Assembly (NCBI RefSeq): GCF_023806465.1
Contig: NZ_JAMSLS010000003.1
Span: 62,001 to 126,000, forward strand
DNA from: Thermomicrobium sp. CFH 73360
GTDB taxonomy: Bacteria; Chloroflexota; Chloroflexia; Thermomicrobiales; Thermomicrobiaceae
DNA: 64,000 bases
Direction: 5' to 3'
Shown here: piece by piece, positions 17,607 to 26,515 of the stretch
Position numbering within the stretch: position 1 is the first letter of the stretch
Layout of the letters: every line of letters begins with the position of its first letter
Translations under genes and position numbers: made by a program
Notes under the pieces: model-generated
What the model was told of the DNA's origin: nothing
What the model saw: only the letters and a program-made list of their open reading frames with translations
Databases searched by the model: none

Positions 17607-18476
17607 ATGAGTTGGCCACAGTTTGTGACCGTTACACTGAACGGTTTGACGCTCGCGGCGCTGTACTTCATCGTTGCTATCGGCTTCACCCTGATCTTCG
17701 GAGTGCTCCGCGTGGTCAACCTTGCCCATGGATCGCTCTACCTGTTTGGTGGCTACCTCGGCTGGAGCGTTGCCGATCGGACGGGGAGCTGGGTGCTGGG
17801 CGCTGTTGCTGCTCTGTTTGTCACAGCTCTTGCTGGACTGTTGCTGCAACTGGGTCTACTTCGACGGATCCATGGCCAGGAGCTCCGCGAAGCGCTCGTG
17901 ACCATCGGCGTCTCGATCGTTGCCGCCGATCTCATGCTGGCACGTTGGGGCGGCTTCACCTATGACTTTTCGCCGCCGGAAGTGATTACTGGCGGTCTCC
18001 GTATCCCGCTGCTCGACATCGGCTATCCCCGCTATCGCCTCTTCGTGCTTGCCTTCGCCATAGCGCTCGGACTCATACTCTGGTTTGTCCTCGCGCGCAC
18101 TCGTCTTGGAATCACGGTGCGTGCTGCCATCGATGACCGCGACATGGTCGCGGCAGTCGGCATCGACGTGCAGCGCCTCTTCGCGCTCATGTTCGCAGTT
18201 GGTGCCGGACTCGCGGGGCTCGCCGGGGTGATCGGCGGTTCAGTACTCTCGATCTCCTCAGGGGAAGACGCTCGGTATCTCTTAGCCTCGCTCATTGTGG
18301 TCATTGTCGGCGGGATGGGTAGTCTGCCGGGCACGGCGGTCGCGGCAGTGCTCGTTGCGCTGGTCGAGCAGTACAGCCTCGCACTCTTTCCCACCTACGC
18401 AGCGATCGTGAGCTTTCTGCTGATGGTCGTGGTGCTCGCCCTTCGTCCGCAAGGTCTATTCGGGAGGCCAGCGTGA
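17607..18476 (+). CDS. livH: Branched-chain amino acid-type ABC transporter permease (LivH)
   Basis: A 289-residue membrane protein with about eight helices, beginning with the family pattern TLNGLTLAALYFIVAIGFTL, followed by FGVLRVVNLAHGSLYLFGGY (about 33-52). The cytoplasmic EAA-like loop is LARTRLGITVRAAIDDRDMVAAVGID (about 156-181), and GGMGSLPGTAVAAVLVALVEQ lies near the C-terminus. This is one half of the HAAT-family channel; such systems import branched-chain amino acids but also amides, urea and aromatic acids. GGAGATGCG precedes the ATG. The stop overlaps the next gene's GTG (GTGA), so the two halves are translationally coupled. Confidence 0.9.
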   Translation: MSWPQFVTVTLNGLTLAALYFIVAIGFTLIFGVLRVVNLAHGSLYLFGGYLGWSVADRTGSWVLGAVAALFVTALAGLLLQLGLLRRIHGQELREALVTIGVSIVAADLMLARWGGFTYDFSPPEVITGGLRIPLLDIGYPRYRLFVLAFAIALGLILWFVLARTRLGITVRAAIDDRDMVAAVGIDVQRLFALMFAVGAGLAGLAGVIGGSVLSISSGEDARYLLASLIVVIVGGMGSLPGTAVAAVLVALVEQYSLALFPTYAAIVSFLLMVVVLALRPQGLFGRPA

Positions 18477-19450
18477 GGAAGACTCGTCTCCTTGCAGCAC
18501 TGCTTCTCTTACTCTTATTGACGTTTCCCCTCTGGGGCAGTGCCTACTTTGTCGGGCGCATCTTCACTCCCGCACTGTTTTTCGGCATTATCGCGCTCAG
18601 TCTTTCCTTGCTCGCTGGCTACGGCGGGATGGTCTCCTTAGCGCAGATGACGCTGGCAGGCCTGGCTGGTTATGGCTACGGCTATCTGACGATCACTCTC
18701 GGACAGCCGTGGTGGATTGGCATCCTTGCCGGACTGGCAGTTGCGACGCTCGCGGCACTGGTCTTCGGACTGATTGCGGTGCGTTCAACTGGCATCTACT
18801 TCCTGATGATCACTGTCGCGCTTGGCATGGTCGCCTACGCCCTTGCCAACCAGAATCGTTCGATCTTCGGCGGTCACACTGGGATTCTTGGTATCCGTGC
18901 TCCAGAACTTTTCGGCCATTCCCTGGTCGAGCGCACAATCTTCTACTACCTCTGTCTCGCAGTCGGTCTTGCGACCTATGGTTTTGTGCGTTATCTTGCT
19001 GGCACGCCCTTCGGGTTGGCCCTGCAAGCGCTGCGCGACGACCCGCGGCGCTTGTGTACGCTGGGCTATAACGTCGCGCTCCATCGCGTGGCAGCGTTTA
19101 CCCTTTCCGGCTTCCTGGCCGGAATCGGGGGCTTGCTTCTCGTCTGGTACAACGGAGCTATCTCGCCAACAACGATCGATCTCACCCGGCTGATCAACAT
19201 TCTTGTCATTGCTGTGATCGGTGGCCTGGCCTACGCCGAGGGAGCATTTCTCGGGGCGCTGGTCTTTGTTCTCGTCACCAATTTTGCCAGTTCCTTTACA
19301 CAGCGCTTCAACACGATGATCGGACTCACCTTTCTCGCGATCGTCCTGTTCTCTCCCGAAGGGTTGAGCGGCATCGCGCTGCGCCTTTGGTCACTGCTGC
19401 GCCGCACGCTCCTGACGCGTGTTGCACCATCGCGCCATACCGGTCTGTAG
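18473..19450 (+). CDS. livM: Branched-chain amino acid-type ABC transporter permease (LivM)
   Basis: A 325-residue membrane protein, the second half of the HAAT channel. Typical features are the early segment FGIIALSLSLLAGYGGMVSLAQ (about 35-56), FGLIAVRSTGIYFLMITVALG (about 102-122), the coupling loop GLALQALRDDPRRLCTLGYNV (about 182-202) and the C-terminal segment with GLAYAEGAFLGALVF. It starts at a GTG overlapping the livH stop by four bases and ends 75 bases before the binding-protein gene, with GAGGAGGAG in the gap. Confidence 0.9.
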   Translation: MRKTRLLAALLLLLLLTFPLWGSAYFVGRIFTPALFFGIIALSLSLLAGYGGMVSLAQMTLAGLAGYGYGYLTITLGQPWWIGILAGLAVATLAALVFGLIAVRSTGIYFLMITVALGMVAYALANQNRSIFGGHTGILGIRAPELFGHSLVERTIFYYLCLAVGLATYGFVRYLAGTPFGLALQALRDDPRRLCTLGYNVALHRVAAFTLSGFLAGIGGLLLVWYNGAISPTTIDLTRLINILVIAVIGGLAYAEGAFLGALVFVLVTNFASSFTQRFNTMIGLTFLAIVLFSPEGLSGIALRLWSLLRRTLLTRVAPSRHTGL

Positions 19451-19525
19451 CGAAGGGAGGTGTCTTCTCGTGTCGTGTGTGAAGGCCTGTTCCGGCGATC
19501 CGACGACAAGGAGAGGAGGAGAACG

Positions 19526-20953
19526 ATGAACAGGCAGGAACGTCGGTTGAGTCGTCGGGTACTCCTTCGGCGCGCGGGACTCTTCGGTCTGGCAGCCTCT
19601 GCGTCGGCTCTCCTGGGAGCTTGTGCCGGCCAGCAGGCGACGCCAACTCCCGCTCCACCGGCTGCGAGCCCCACGCCTGCTGCGGCTGCCTCACCGACTG
19701 CCCCACCAGCGACACCAGCCGCAGCGGCTAGTCCGACGGCCACGGTTGGACCGGCTGCCGGTGAGATCGTCATCGGCATCCTCGCGACGTTGGAAGGAGC
19801 CTTCGCACTGTACGGTGAGGAGGCTGTTCGTGGTGTCGAGCTCGCCGTGGCCGAGTTTGGCGGAGCCATCGCTGGCAAGAAGATCCGTCTTGTCAAAGAG
19901 AGTACCGATGCCACACCGCAAGTCGCTCGCGAGAAGGCTCGGAAACTCATCGAGCAGGACAAGGTCGACTGCATCGTCGGACCGCTCTCCGGGGACGAAG
20001 GGCTGGCGCTCCGCGACTACGCCAAGACAATTCCCGATAAGACGATCGTCAACGGCACGTCGGCTGCCCAGGACACAACGCTGCGTGATCCGGCTCCTAA
20101 CTTCTTCCGCTTCTCGACTGATGGCGTCCAGTGGATGGCTGGCCTGGGTACCTACTGTTATGAGGTTAAGGGATATCGCCGCGTCGCCACCCTCGGTGAG
20201 GATTACTCGTATCCCTATAGCCAAGTAGCGGGCTTCCTTCTGGAGTTTTGCCGACTCGGCGGTGACTGTGTCGCCCAATTCTGGGTTCCGATCGGGACGA
20301 AGGACTACAGTTCGGTCATCACAGCCATGCCCAGCGACATCGATGCGATTTACGTCATACTTGGTGGGGCCGATGCGGTCAATTTCCTCAAGGCGTACGC
20401 AGACTTTGGGGGCAAGGCGGCTCTCATTGGTGGGAGCTCGACTATTGATCAGAACGTTCTCGAGACGAAAGGTGCACTGCGCGAGCGAGTCATCGGTATT
20501 CCAGGTGCCATGCCGGTCGCGGCGGATAATCCCGATCCGGCTTGGAAAGCATGGGTCGACGCGTACCGGAAGCAGTTTCCCCAAGGCCTCAGCACGCCGT
20601 CGCTCTTCTGTTGGGGCTACTACGTTAACGCCAAGGGCTTACTCCTGGGTCTCCAGGCTGTCAACGGAGACCTAAGTGATGGACAGAAAGAGCTTCAAGC
20701 GGCTCTCGCCAAGGTTGAGTTCGACGGTCCTACTGGTCATATCAAGCTGGATAAGAATCGCCAGGCGATCGCGAACAACTTTGTTGTCGAAGTGGCCGAA
20801 GGACCGGACGGCAACTTGTACAATAAGCTCGTGAGGGTGGTCGAAGGAGTCAACCAGACGCTCGGCCTGCCCGAGGACAAGTACCTCGCACTCGGCTCGT
20901 TCACGCGCGACAACCCAACCTGCGAGAAAATCAAGCAGACCTTCGGGTCCTGA
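19526..20953 (+). CDS. ABC transporter substrate-binding lipoprotein (Leu/Ile/Val-binding type)
   Basis: A 475-residue protein. The N-terminus MNRQERRLSRRVLLRRAGL has an RR motif ahead of a hydrophobic stretch ending in the lipobox LLGAC, so it is probably a Tat-exported lipoprotein anchored at Cys32. A low-complexity Pro/Ala/Thr linker (about 36-75) precedes the periplasmic-binding fold, which begins EIVIGILATLEGAFALYGEEAVRG. The domain ends near TFGS. GAGGAGGAG precedes the chosen ATG; an upstream GTG at 19460 is not supported. It captures the solute for LivHM. Catabolic neighbours suggest a carboxylate or aromatic compound rather than only amino acids, but this is inference. Confidence 0.88.
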   Translation: MNRQERRLSRRVLLRRAGLFGLAASASALLGACAGQQATPTPAPPAASPTPAAAASPTAPPATPAAAASPTATVGPAAGEIVIGILATLEGAFALYGEEAVRGVELAVAEFGGAIAGKKIRLVKESTDATPQVAREKARKLIEQDKVDCIVGPLSGDEGLALRDYAKTIPDKTIVNGTSAAQDTTLRDPAPNFFRFSTDGVQWMAGLGTYCYEVKGYRRVATLGEDYSYPYSQVAGFLLEFCRLGGDCVAQFWVPIGTKDYSSVITAMPSDIDAIYVILGGADAVNFLKAYADFGGKAALIGGSSTIDQNVLETKGALRERVIGIPGAMPVAADNPDPAWKAWVDAYRKQFPQGLSTPSLFCWGYYVNAKGLLLGLQAVNGDLSDGQKELQAALAKVEFDGPTGHIKLDKNRQAIANNFVVEVAEGPDGNLYNKLVRVVEGVNQTLGLPEDKYLALGSFTRDNPTCEKIKQTFGS

Positions 20954-20956
20954 GTT

Positions 20957-21730
20957 ATGGTCACTGTCGAGTTGCATCGCTCCCAAACCGCGGCTCGCGC
21001 CTTGGAACTCCAGGGCGTGAGCCGCCGCTTTGGTGGACTCGTCGCTGTCCGCGATGTCTCGCTGGCACTCGAGCCGGGCGAGCGACGTGCCATCATCGGT
21101 CCGAACGGTGCGGGGAAAACGACGCTCTTCAACATCATTACGGGCGAACTCCGCCCCACGGCTGGTATTATTCGTTTCTTTGGTCGCGACGTCACGCGCC
21201 TGCCGCCTCACCAGCGTATCCGGCTCGGCCTGGCGCGCACCTACCAGACCCCGCTCGTCTTCCCGCGCCTTAGTGTCGCCGAGAATCTCTACTTGGCCGT
21301 CCGGGGTGTCCAGCCGTGGCGACTCAGTCTCCGGCGACCCAGGGCTGAGGATCCGGAGCGCGTCGAGGTCGAGCGCCTCGCCGAACTTGTCGGTCTTCGG
21401 CATGCCTTACACGCGCTCGCTGGTGTGCTATCGCATGGGGAGCAACGACAACTCGAACTCGGGATGGCACTTGCTAGTCGCCCGAGGCTGCTGCTCCTCG
21501 ATGAGCCGGCTGCCGGCCTCTCCCCCGGCGAACGAGAGCAGCTCACCGCGCTCCTCTTCGCGCTCGACACTGAGATCACAGTCTTGCTCATCGAGCACGA
21601 CATGGATGTCGCGTTCCAGGTGGCGCAGCGGGTGACAGTGCTCCACGAGGGGAGGGTCATCGCTGAGGGAACACCGGACGAGATTGCCATGAATGCAACC
21701 GTGCAACAGGTCTACCTCGGAGGGACGTGA
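20957..21730 (+). CDS. livG: Branched-chain amino acid-type ABC transporter ATP-binding protein (LivG)
   Basis: A 257-residue ABC ATPase. Walker A is GPNGAGKTTLFN, the Q-loop region GLARTYQTPLVFPRLSVAEN is typical of LivG, the signature is LSHGEQRQLELGMAL, Walker B is LLLLDEPAAGLSPGE and the switch region is LLIEHDMDVAF. The stop overlaps the start of livF. With livF it powers the LivHM channel. Confidence 0.9.
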   Translation: MVTVELHRSQTAARALELQGVSRRFGGLVAVRDVSLALEPGERRAIIGPNGAGKTTLFNIITGELRPTAGIIRFFGRDVTRLPPHQRIRLGLARTYQTPLVFPRLSVAENLYLAVRGVQPWRLSLRRPRAEDPERVEVERLAELVGLRHALHALAGVLSHGEQRQLELGMALASRPRLLLLDEPAAGLSPGEREQLTALLFALDTEITVLLIEHDMDVAFQVAQRVTVLHEGRVIAEGTPDEIAMNATVQQVYLGGT

Positions 21731-22461
21731 TGACCGACACGCCGCTCCTCGAAGTCCGCGGGTTGCATGCCTACTACGGCCAGAGCCATGTCCTGCAAGG
21801 GATCGATCTGGTGCTCGGGCACGAGCCTCTCGCCGTCCTCGGACGGAACGGTATGGGAAAAACAACGCTCTGCCTCGCACTCACCGGTCTTTTACCGAGC
21901 GTCCGCGGGTCTATTCGCTTTGCTGGGCACGAGCTCGTCGGCCAGGCACCGCATCGGATCGCTGCACTTGGGGTGGGGTACGTCCCGCAAGGGCGACGGA
22001 TCTTCCCCTCCCTGACAGTTGAGGAGCATCTCCGGCTCGTTCCGCGCCGTGCCACTGGCACGGGTGACGTATGGACACCAGAACGCATCTATGCGCTCTT
22101 TCCGCGTTTGGCCGAACGAAGACGCCAGCCGGCCGGCACGCTTTCCGGTGGTGAGCAGCAGATGCTGGCCATCGCTCGCGCGCTCCTCACCAACCCGCAA
22201 CTGTTGATCATGGACGAACCATCGGAGGGGCTCGCTCCGGTCATCGTCGAGCAACTCATTGCCACACTCCGACATCTCGCGGAGGGCGGGCTTGCCATTC
22301 TCCTCGTCGAGCAACGACTGGCTGTCGCGACCGCTGTCGCTCAGCGCATCGCCATCATGGTCGGCGGACGGATCGCGCTCGAGACGACCTCTGACAGACT
22401 CCTCGCTGATCCGGCGCTGCAACAGCGATACCTTGGGGTGAGTGCCCGGCGCGCGGCATAG
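21730..22461 (+). CDS. livF: Branched-chain amino acid-type ABC transporter ATP-binding protein (LivF)
   Basis: A 243-residue ABC ATPase, with start ATG 21730 (a GTG at 21727 is also in frame) overlapping the livG stop. It begins LLEVRGLHAYYGQSHVLQGI, the usual LivF opening. Walker A is GRNGMGKTTLC, GVGYVPQGRRIFPSLTVEEH is the Q-loop, LSGGEQQMLAIARAL the signature, LLIMDEPSEGLAPVI Walker B and ILLVEQRLAVA the switch region, where Glu-Gln replaces His as is normal in LivF. It completes the five-gene importer. Confidence 0.9.
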   Translation: MTDTPLLEVRGLHAYYGQSHVLQGIDLVLGHEPLAVLGRNGMGKTTLCLALTGLLPSVRGSIRFAGHELVGQAPHRIAALGVGYVPQGRRIFPSLTVEEHLRLVPRRATGTGDVWTPERIYALFPRLAERRRQPAGTLSGGEQQMLAIARALLTNPQLLIMDEPSEGLAPVIVEQLIATLRHLAEGGLAILLVEQRLAVATAVAQRIAIMVGGRIALETTSDRLLADPALQQRYLGVSARRAA

Positions 22462-22476
22462 GGAAAGGGGGCGAGG

Positions 22477-23739
22477 ATGCCGACTGTCGTGCTGATCGGC
22501 ACGCTCGATACCAAGGGTACGGAGTATGCATTTCTGCGACAGCGCCTCCGCGAGCACGGTTGTGAGGTTGTTCTTGTAGACGCAGGCGTGCTTGGTGAAC
22601 CCCAGACCGTCCCAGACGTCACCCGTGAAGCCGTCGCGCGGGCTGCCGGTGTCGAGCTCGCGGAACTCGTCGCCCGCGCTGACCGCGGGTATGCCATCGC
22701 CACCATGGCACGGGGAGCAACCGCGGTCGTGCAGGAACTCTTCCAGGCAGGACGCTTGCACGCGATCCTTGCGCTCGGCGGATCTGGGGGATCAGCAATT
22801 GCCACTGCAGCCATGCGCGCGCTCCCGATCGGCGTCCCCAAGTTGATGGTCTCGACCCTCGCCTCCGGTGACACGCGGCCGTATGTCGGAGCCAGCGATA
22901 TCGCCATGCTCTACCCGGTCGTCGACATCGCCGGAATTAACCGGATCAGTGAGCGCATCCTGACCAATGCTGCAGCAGCGATCGCTGGTATGGCGCAGGC
23001 CTACGAAACCTACCAGCCGACGGTGCCAAGCAAACCGCTCGTCGCCGCCACAATGTTTGGCGTCACAACACCCTGCGTCACTGAAGCTCGCCAGGAACTT
23101 GAGGCGCGCGGCTACGAAGTTTTGGTGTTCCATGCTACTGGTACCGGTGGCCAGGCGATGGAGGGACTCGTCAAGGGTGGCTTCTTGGCCGGTGTGCTCG
23201 ATATCACCACGACAGAGCTCGCCGACGAACTCGTCGGGGGTGTGCTTTCTGCGGGGCCAGAGCGATTGGAAGCAGCGGGTGCAGCTGGCATCCCGCAAGT
23301 TGTCTCCCTGGGGGCACTGGACATGGTCAACTTTGGCCCGCGTGACACTGTCCCCGAGCGCTTCCGGCAGCGCCGCCTCTACCAGCACAACCCCACCGTG
23401 ACGCTGATGCGCACCACCCCGGAGGAGTGTGCCGAACTCGGCAAGATCATCGCCCAAAAGCTGAACGCTGCGCGTGGTCCAGTGGCGGTCTTTATCCCAC
23501 TGCGTGGCTTTTCTGCGATCGACGTGGAAGGCAAGCCGTTCTATGATCCGGAGGCAGATCGCGCTCTGATTGAAGCGCTCAAAGCCAACCTCGCCCCTCA
23601 TGTCGAGGTACACGAGTGGGATACCGATATCAACGATCCGGCGTTCGCTCGGGCGATGGCCGCACGCCTCGATGAACTGATTCGGGCACAGGCTACGGAG
23701 AGGACGCTCTCGCCTGCGCCTGAAGGAGAGACCAGCTGA
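22477..23739 (+). CDS. Tm-1-like ATP-binding domain protein (UPF0261)
   Basis: A 420-residue protein opening with VVLIGTLDTKGTEYAFLR, the UPF0261/Tm-1 N-terminal signature. LALGGSGGSAIATAAMRALPIG (about 91-112) and STLASGDTRPYVGASDIAM (about 126-144) form the nucleotide-binding part, by analogy with the tomato Tm-1 structure. The C-terminal half includes RGFSAIDVEGKPFYDPEADR. Bacterial members are usually next to, and in fungi fused with, a PEP-hydrolase-like TIM barrel; that gene follows here after 21 bases. The biochemical role is unknown. GGGGGCGAGG precedes the ATG, and linkage to the importer operon is tight (15 bases after livF). Confidence 0.88.
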   Translation: MPTVVLIGTLDTKGTEYAFLRQRLREHGCEVVLVDAGVLGEPQTVPDVTREAVARAAGVELAELVARADRGYAIATMARGATAVVQELFQAGRLHAILALGGSGGSAIATAAMRALPIGVPKLMVSTLASGDTRPYVGASDIAMLYPVVDIAGINRISERILTNAAAAIAGMAQAYETYQPTVPSKPLVAATMFGVTTPCVTEARQELEARGYEVLVFHATGTGGQAMEGLVKGGFLAGVLDITTTELADELVGGVLSAGPERLEAAGAAGIPQVVSLGALDMVNFGPRDTVPERFRQRRLYQHNPTVTLMRTTPEECAELGKIIAQKLNAARGPVAVFIPLRGFSAIDVEGKPFYDPEADRALIEALKANLAPHVEVHEWDTDINDPAFARAMAARLDELIRAQATERTLSPAPEGETS

Positions 23740-23760
23740 GCTGGGGAAGGAAGGCAACCA

Positions 23761-24600
23761 ATGAGTTGGCGACCGATGACGCGTGCCGAAGCACTTGCCA
23801 AGCTGCGTGCCACCCTGGCCGAGGGAAAGCCGATCATCGGCGCTGGCGCAGGAACAGGACTCTCGGCCAAATGCGCCGAGGCGGGTGGAGCAGACCTGAT
23901 AATCATTTACAACTCGGGTCGCTACCGGATGGCTGGGCGAGGTTCCCTGGCCGGGCTCATGCCCTACGGCGATGCCAACGCCATCGTCGTTGAGATGGCT
24001 GCCGAAGTCCTTCCCGTTGTCCGCCATACACCAGTCCTGGCTGGCGTTTGCGGTACCGACCCGTTTCGCCTTATGCCGGTCTTTCTCCGTCAGCTCAAGG
24101 AGATGGGCTTTGTTGGCGTCCAGAACTTCCCGACCGTGGGGTTGATCGACGGGATTTTCCGCCAGAACCTCGAAGAGACTGGAATGGGGTTCGATCTCGA
24201 GGTCGAGATGATTCGGATCGCCCACGAACTCGATATGCTAACTGCCCCATACGTGTTTGATCCGGATCAGGCTCGGGCGATGGCCGAGGTGGGAGCGGAC
24301 ATCATTGTTCCGCATGTCGGGCTGACGACAAAGGGGATGATCGGGGCCAAGACCGCGCTCACGCTCGATGAGGCCGTCGAACGCGTCCAGGCGATGTGCG
24401 ATGCCGCCAAAGCGGTCAATCCGGACGTGATCGTGCTCTGCCATGGTGGGCCGATCGCCGAGCCTGAGGATGTCGCGTACGTGCTCGCCCGGACGCGCGG
24501 CGTGGTCGGCTTCTTTGGTGCCTCGAGTGTCGAACGATTGCCGACTGAGCGGGCGATGGTCGAGACGATGCAACGATTCAAGGCACTCCGCCCAGCGTGA
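23761..24600 (+). CDS. Phosphoenolpyruvate hydrolase-family TIM-barrel protein
   Basis: A 279-residue protein of the PEP-hydrolase/isocitrate-lyase-like TIM-barrel class. Conserved stretches are [31 protein letters not shown] split over residues about 24-54, [10 protein letters not shown] (about 67-76), the GVCGTDPF loop (about 96-103) and [15 protein letters not shown] (about 117-131), ending with [11 protein letters not shown] and [12 protein letters not shown]. It forms the usual pair with the Tm-1-like protein upstream. Family members are thought to act on phosphoenolpyruvate-like or acyl-pyruvate substrates, but few have been tested. GGAAGGAAGG precedes the ATG. It is the last gene before a 430-base gap. 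Confidence 0.88.
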   Translation: MSWRPMTRAEALAKLRATLAEGKPIIGAGAGTGLSAKCAEAGGADLIIIYNSGRYRMAGRGSLAGLMPYGDANAIVVEMAAEVLPVVRHTPVLAGVCGTDPFRLMPVFLRQLKEMGFVGVQNFPTVGLIDGIFRQNLEETGMGFDLEVEMIRIAHELDMLTAPYVFDPDQARAMAEVGADIIVPHVGLTTKGMIGAKTALTLDEAVERVQAMCDAAKAVNPDVIVLCHGGPIAEPEDVAYVLARTRGVVGFFGASSVERLPTERAMVETMQRFKALRPA

Positions 24601-24960
24601 GGGAAGCGTGGTGCAATGTTCCACGAGCGAGGGACAAGTCATGCTCCTCAAGCCTTGAGCCCGAACTGCTTGACCTATCCCTGGGTATGGACGAGTGCAC
24701 TGGTTGCGACGGAATCAAGAAGGAGGAAGCGAGAGATCGAGGCGCAAGATCTAGGACCCAAAGCAGGTTCCGCGCCGATTTCCGGCGTGTCCTCGGAGCA
24801 AACTCGGGCCAGCAGTTGGAGCCGCGGTCGCATTTGTACGCGGCGCAGCTCATCCTCACTGCCCCGGAGTCGGTAATGATCTGTCGAGGGGCCGGGTACC
24901 GAGCAGTTGGTTACCGCCTGAAACCGGGGCAAAGGTAAGCAAGGCTCAGCAGTGTGGCGC
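24601..24960. other. Intergenic region within the catabolic island
   Basis: About 360 bases between the TIM-barrel gene and the GntR promoter. No motif-bearing frame and no convincing hairpin terminator was seen. The gap ends in the promoter at 24961, so the GntR gene and probably the genes after it form a second transcript. Confidence 0.5.
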
Positions 24961-24988
24961 TTGACAGCCTGCGGGGCGGACGTAGTAT
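24961..24988 (+). promoter_or_regulatory. Promoter of the GntR regulator gene
   Basis: TTGACA at 24961-24966, a 16-base spacer and TAGTAT at 24983-24988. The -35 context (CTTGACAGCC when read with flanks) is the same as at the importer promoter at 17506. The predicted start of transcription falls at the left edge of the palindrome at 24997. Confidence 0.55.
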
Positions 24989-24996
24989 CATCCTAT

Positions 24997-25008
24997 AGAA
25001 TCGATTCT
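24997..25008. promoter_or_regulatory. Perfect 12-bp palindrome, candidate GntR operator
   Basis: AGAATCGATTCT is a perfect inverted repeat at the predicted transcription start of the GntR gene, 23 bases before its ATG. FCD-type GntR regulators bind short palindromes and commonly repress themselves. The core AATCGAT also occurs at the -10 region of the importer promoter (17535-17541). Confidence 0.5.
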
Positions 25009-25030
25009 CGAAGGAAGTGTGAGGCCATCG

Positions 25031-25741
25031 ATGTCGGATCCCAGGTCACGCAACCGCGATCAACTCCTTCCGAAGCCGATCGTCCGCCGCGTTCTCCGCG
25101 AAGAGATCAAGGAGTACCTGATCGACGCGATCCTCCGTCGCCGCCTTGCCCCCGGTGACCGCATTGTCGAGACGCGCATCGCGCAGGAACTCGGTGTCAG
25201 CCAAACGCCGGTCCGTGAGGCGCTGCGGGATCTCGAGCTTCTCGGTTTCGTCACCAGCGAACCCTTCCGTGGTACTCGTGTCCGCGCCTTCACCCACGAA
25301 GAACTGGTCCAGATCTATCCCATTCGCGCCGCGATTGAGGGAGTTGCGGCCCGTGCCGCTGCGACCCGCATCACCACCGAGCAGCTTCTTGCCCTGGAGG
25401 AACAGCTCGACCGCATGCGCGAGGCGACCGAGTTCGGCGACGAGGCGACGGCGATCGAGGCTGACATCGCCTTCCACCGTATCATCGTCGAGGCGTCCGG
25501 GAACCACCTCCTCCAACAGTTCTGGACAAGTCTGAGTCTGGCAACCACCACCTTTCTCACCTTCTCTCTTCACCGTCGGGCAATCGAGGGACTTGCCGCA
25601 CGTCACGAACCTATCTTGGAAGCGTTGCGTACGCGCAATCCTGACCTCGCGGAAGCGGTGATGCGTCGTCATATTGAGGAGCCGGGACGCTGGGTCTACG
25701 AAGCACTGTCTCGAGAGCAGAGCGCTGACCAGGAGCGTTGA
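25031..25741 (+). CDS. GntR-family transcriptional regulator, FCD (FadR) subfamily
   Basis: A 236-residue regulator. The winged helix spans about 15-80, with LAPGDRIVETRIAQELGVSQ and TPVREALRDLELLGFV as the GntR helix-turn-helix. The FCD ligand domain (about 90-225) has the metal-binding pattern: IAFHRIIVEASGN supplies Asp and His, ARHEPILEAL a second His and MRRHIEE a third. FCD regulators usually sense carboxylate or sugar-acid intermediates. GAGG 6 bases before ATG 25031 favours that start over GTG 25019. A palindrome lies just upstream. Its place in the middle of the island suggests it controls both halves. Confidence 0.88.
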   Translation: MSDPRSRNRDQLLPKPIVRRVLREEIKEYLIDAILRRRLAPGDRIVETRIAQELGVSQTPVREALRDLELLGFVTSEPFRGTRVRAFTHEELVQIYPIRAAIEGVAARAAATRITTEQLLALEEQLDRMREATEFGDEATAIEADIAFHRIIVEASGNHLLQQFWTSLSLATTTFLTFSLHRRAIEGLAARHEPILEALRTRNPDLAEAVMRRHIEEPGRWVYEALSREQSADQER

Positions 25742-25787
25742 GCTGTCAATGTTTTGCCAAAGCAAGTGGTGAGAAGGGAGCAGTTCA

Positions 25788-26510
25788 GTGGGTGTTCGTC
25801 TGATTGATCTCTCCATGCCGGTGCACAACGACATGATCACCTTTCCGCGTGTCCCACCTCCCAAGATCGAGATGCACGAGTCGTGGGAGGAGTTTGCTGA
25901 GCGGATCGGTGCTGCTCAGTATGGCGCGACGTGGCTCACAGCCAGCTACCGCCTGCAACTCAACGATCACGTCGGCACGCATATTGATGCCCGGAAACAC
26001 CTCGTCGCCGAGGCTCCCGGGCCGGAGGGTATCCCCCTCGAGTACTGCTATTCCGATGGTGTCCTCCTGGACTTCCGCCACAAGGAGAAAGGCTCTGGTA
26101 TCACTGCTGCTGAACTCCAGGAAGCGCTTGACAGGATTGGTTACCGCCTCAAGCCACTCGACATTGTCCTCATCTGGACGGGTGCTGGTGCATATCAGAA
26201 CGAGCAGCGCTACCTCACCGATCACTGCGGCATGACCCGCGAGGCAACGCTCTGGCTCATCGACCAGGGAATCAAGGTGATGGGAATCGATGCCATCACC
26301 TTCGACCCACCTGTCTGGGCCATGTTCGAGCGTAAGCAGTTCTGGGAAGCTCATCTTGTGATGCGGGAGCACGAGTACTACCACATCGAGAATATGACGA
26401 ACTTCGATCAGATCCCGCGTCCCTATGGGTTCAAGGTTGCGGCCTTCCCCATCAAATGGGTTGGAACGACCGCAGCCCCGGTGCGTGCAGTCGCCATTGT
26501 CGAGGAGTAG
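25788..26510 (+). CDS. Cyclase-family (kynurenine formamidase-like) metal-dependent hydrolase
   Basis: A 240-residue protein starting at GTG 25788, with AAGGGAG about 9 bases upstream. It has the cyclase-family metal motif HVGTHIDARKH (about 64-74) and IDLSMPVHNDM near the start. LKPLDIVLIWTGAG and VMGIDAITFDPP are core strands, and HLVMREHEYYHIENMTN (about 188-204) carries the conserved Glu/His region. The family hydrolyses amide or lactone bonds (formylkynurenine, isatin, acyl amides). Its substrate is presumably an intermediate of the pathway encoded here. The next gene's ribosome-binding site overlaps its stop codon. Confidence 0.87.
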   Translation: MGVRLIDLSMPVHNDMITFPRVPPPKIEMHESWEEFAERIGAAQYGATWLTASYRLQLNDHVGTHIDARKHLVAEAPGPEGIPLEYCYSDGVLLDFRHKEKGSGITAAELQEALDRIGYRLKPLDIVLIWTGAGAYQNEQRYLTDHCGMTREATLWLIDQGIKVMGIDAITFDPPVWAMFERKQFWEAHLVMREHEYYHIENMTNFDQIPRPYGFKVAAFPIKWVGTTAAPVRAVAIVEE

Positions 26511-26515
26511 TTCCC

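Noticed and set aside
22792-24225. 477-codon open frame on the minus strand
   Set aside because: It lies opposite the Tm-1-like and PEP-hydrolase-like genes, has no motif or start signal, and is explained by high GC in the opposite strand.
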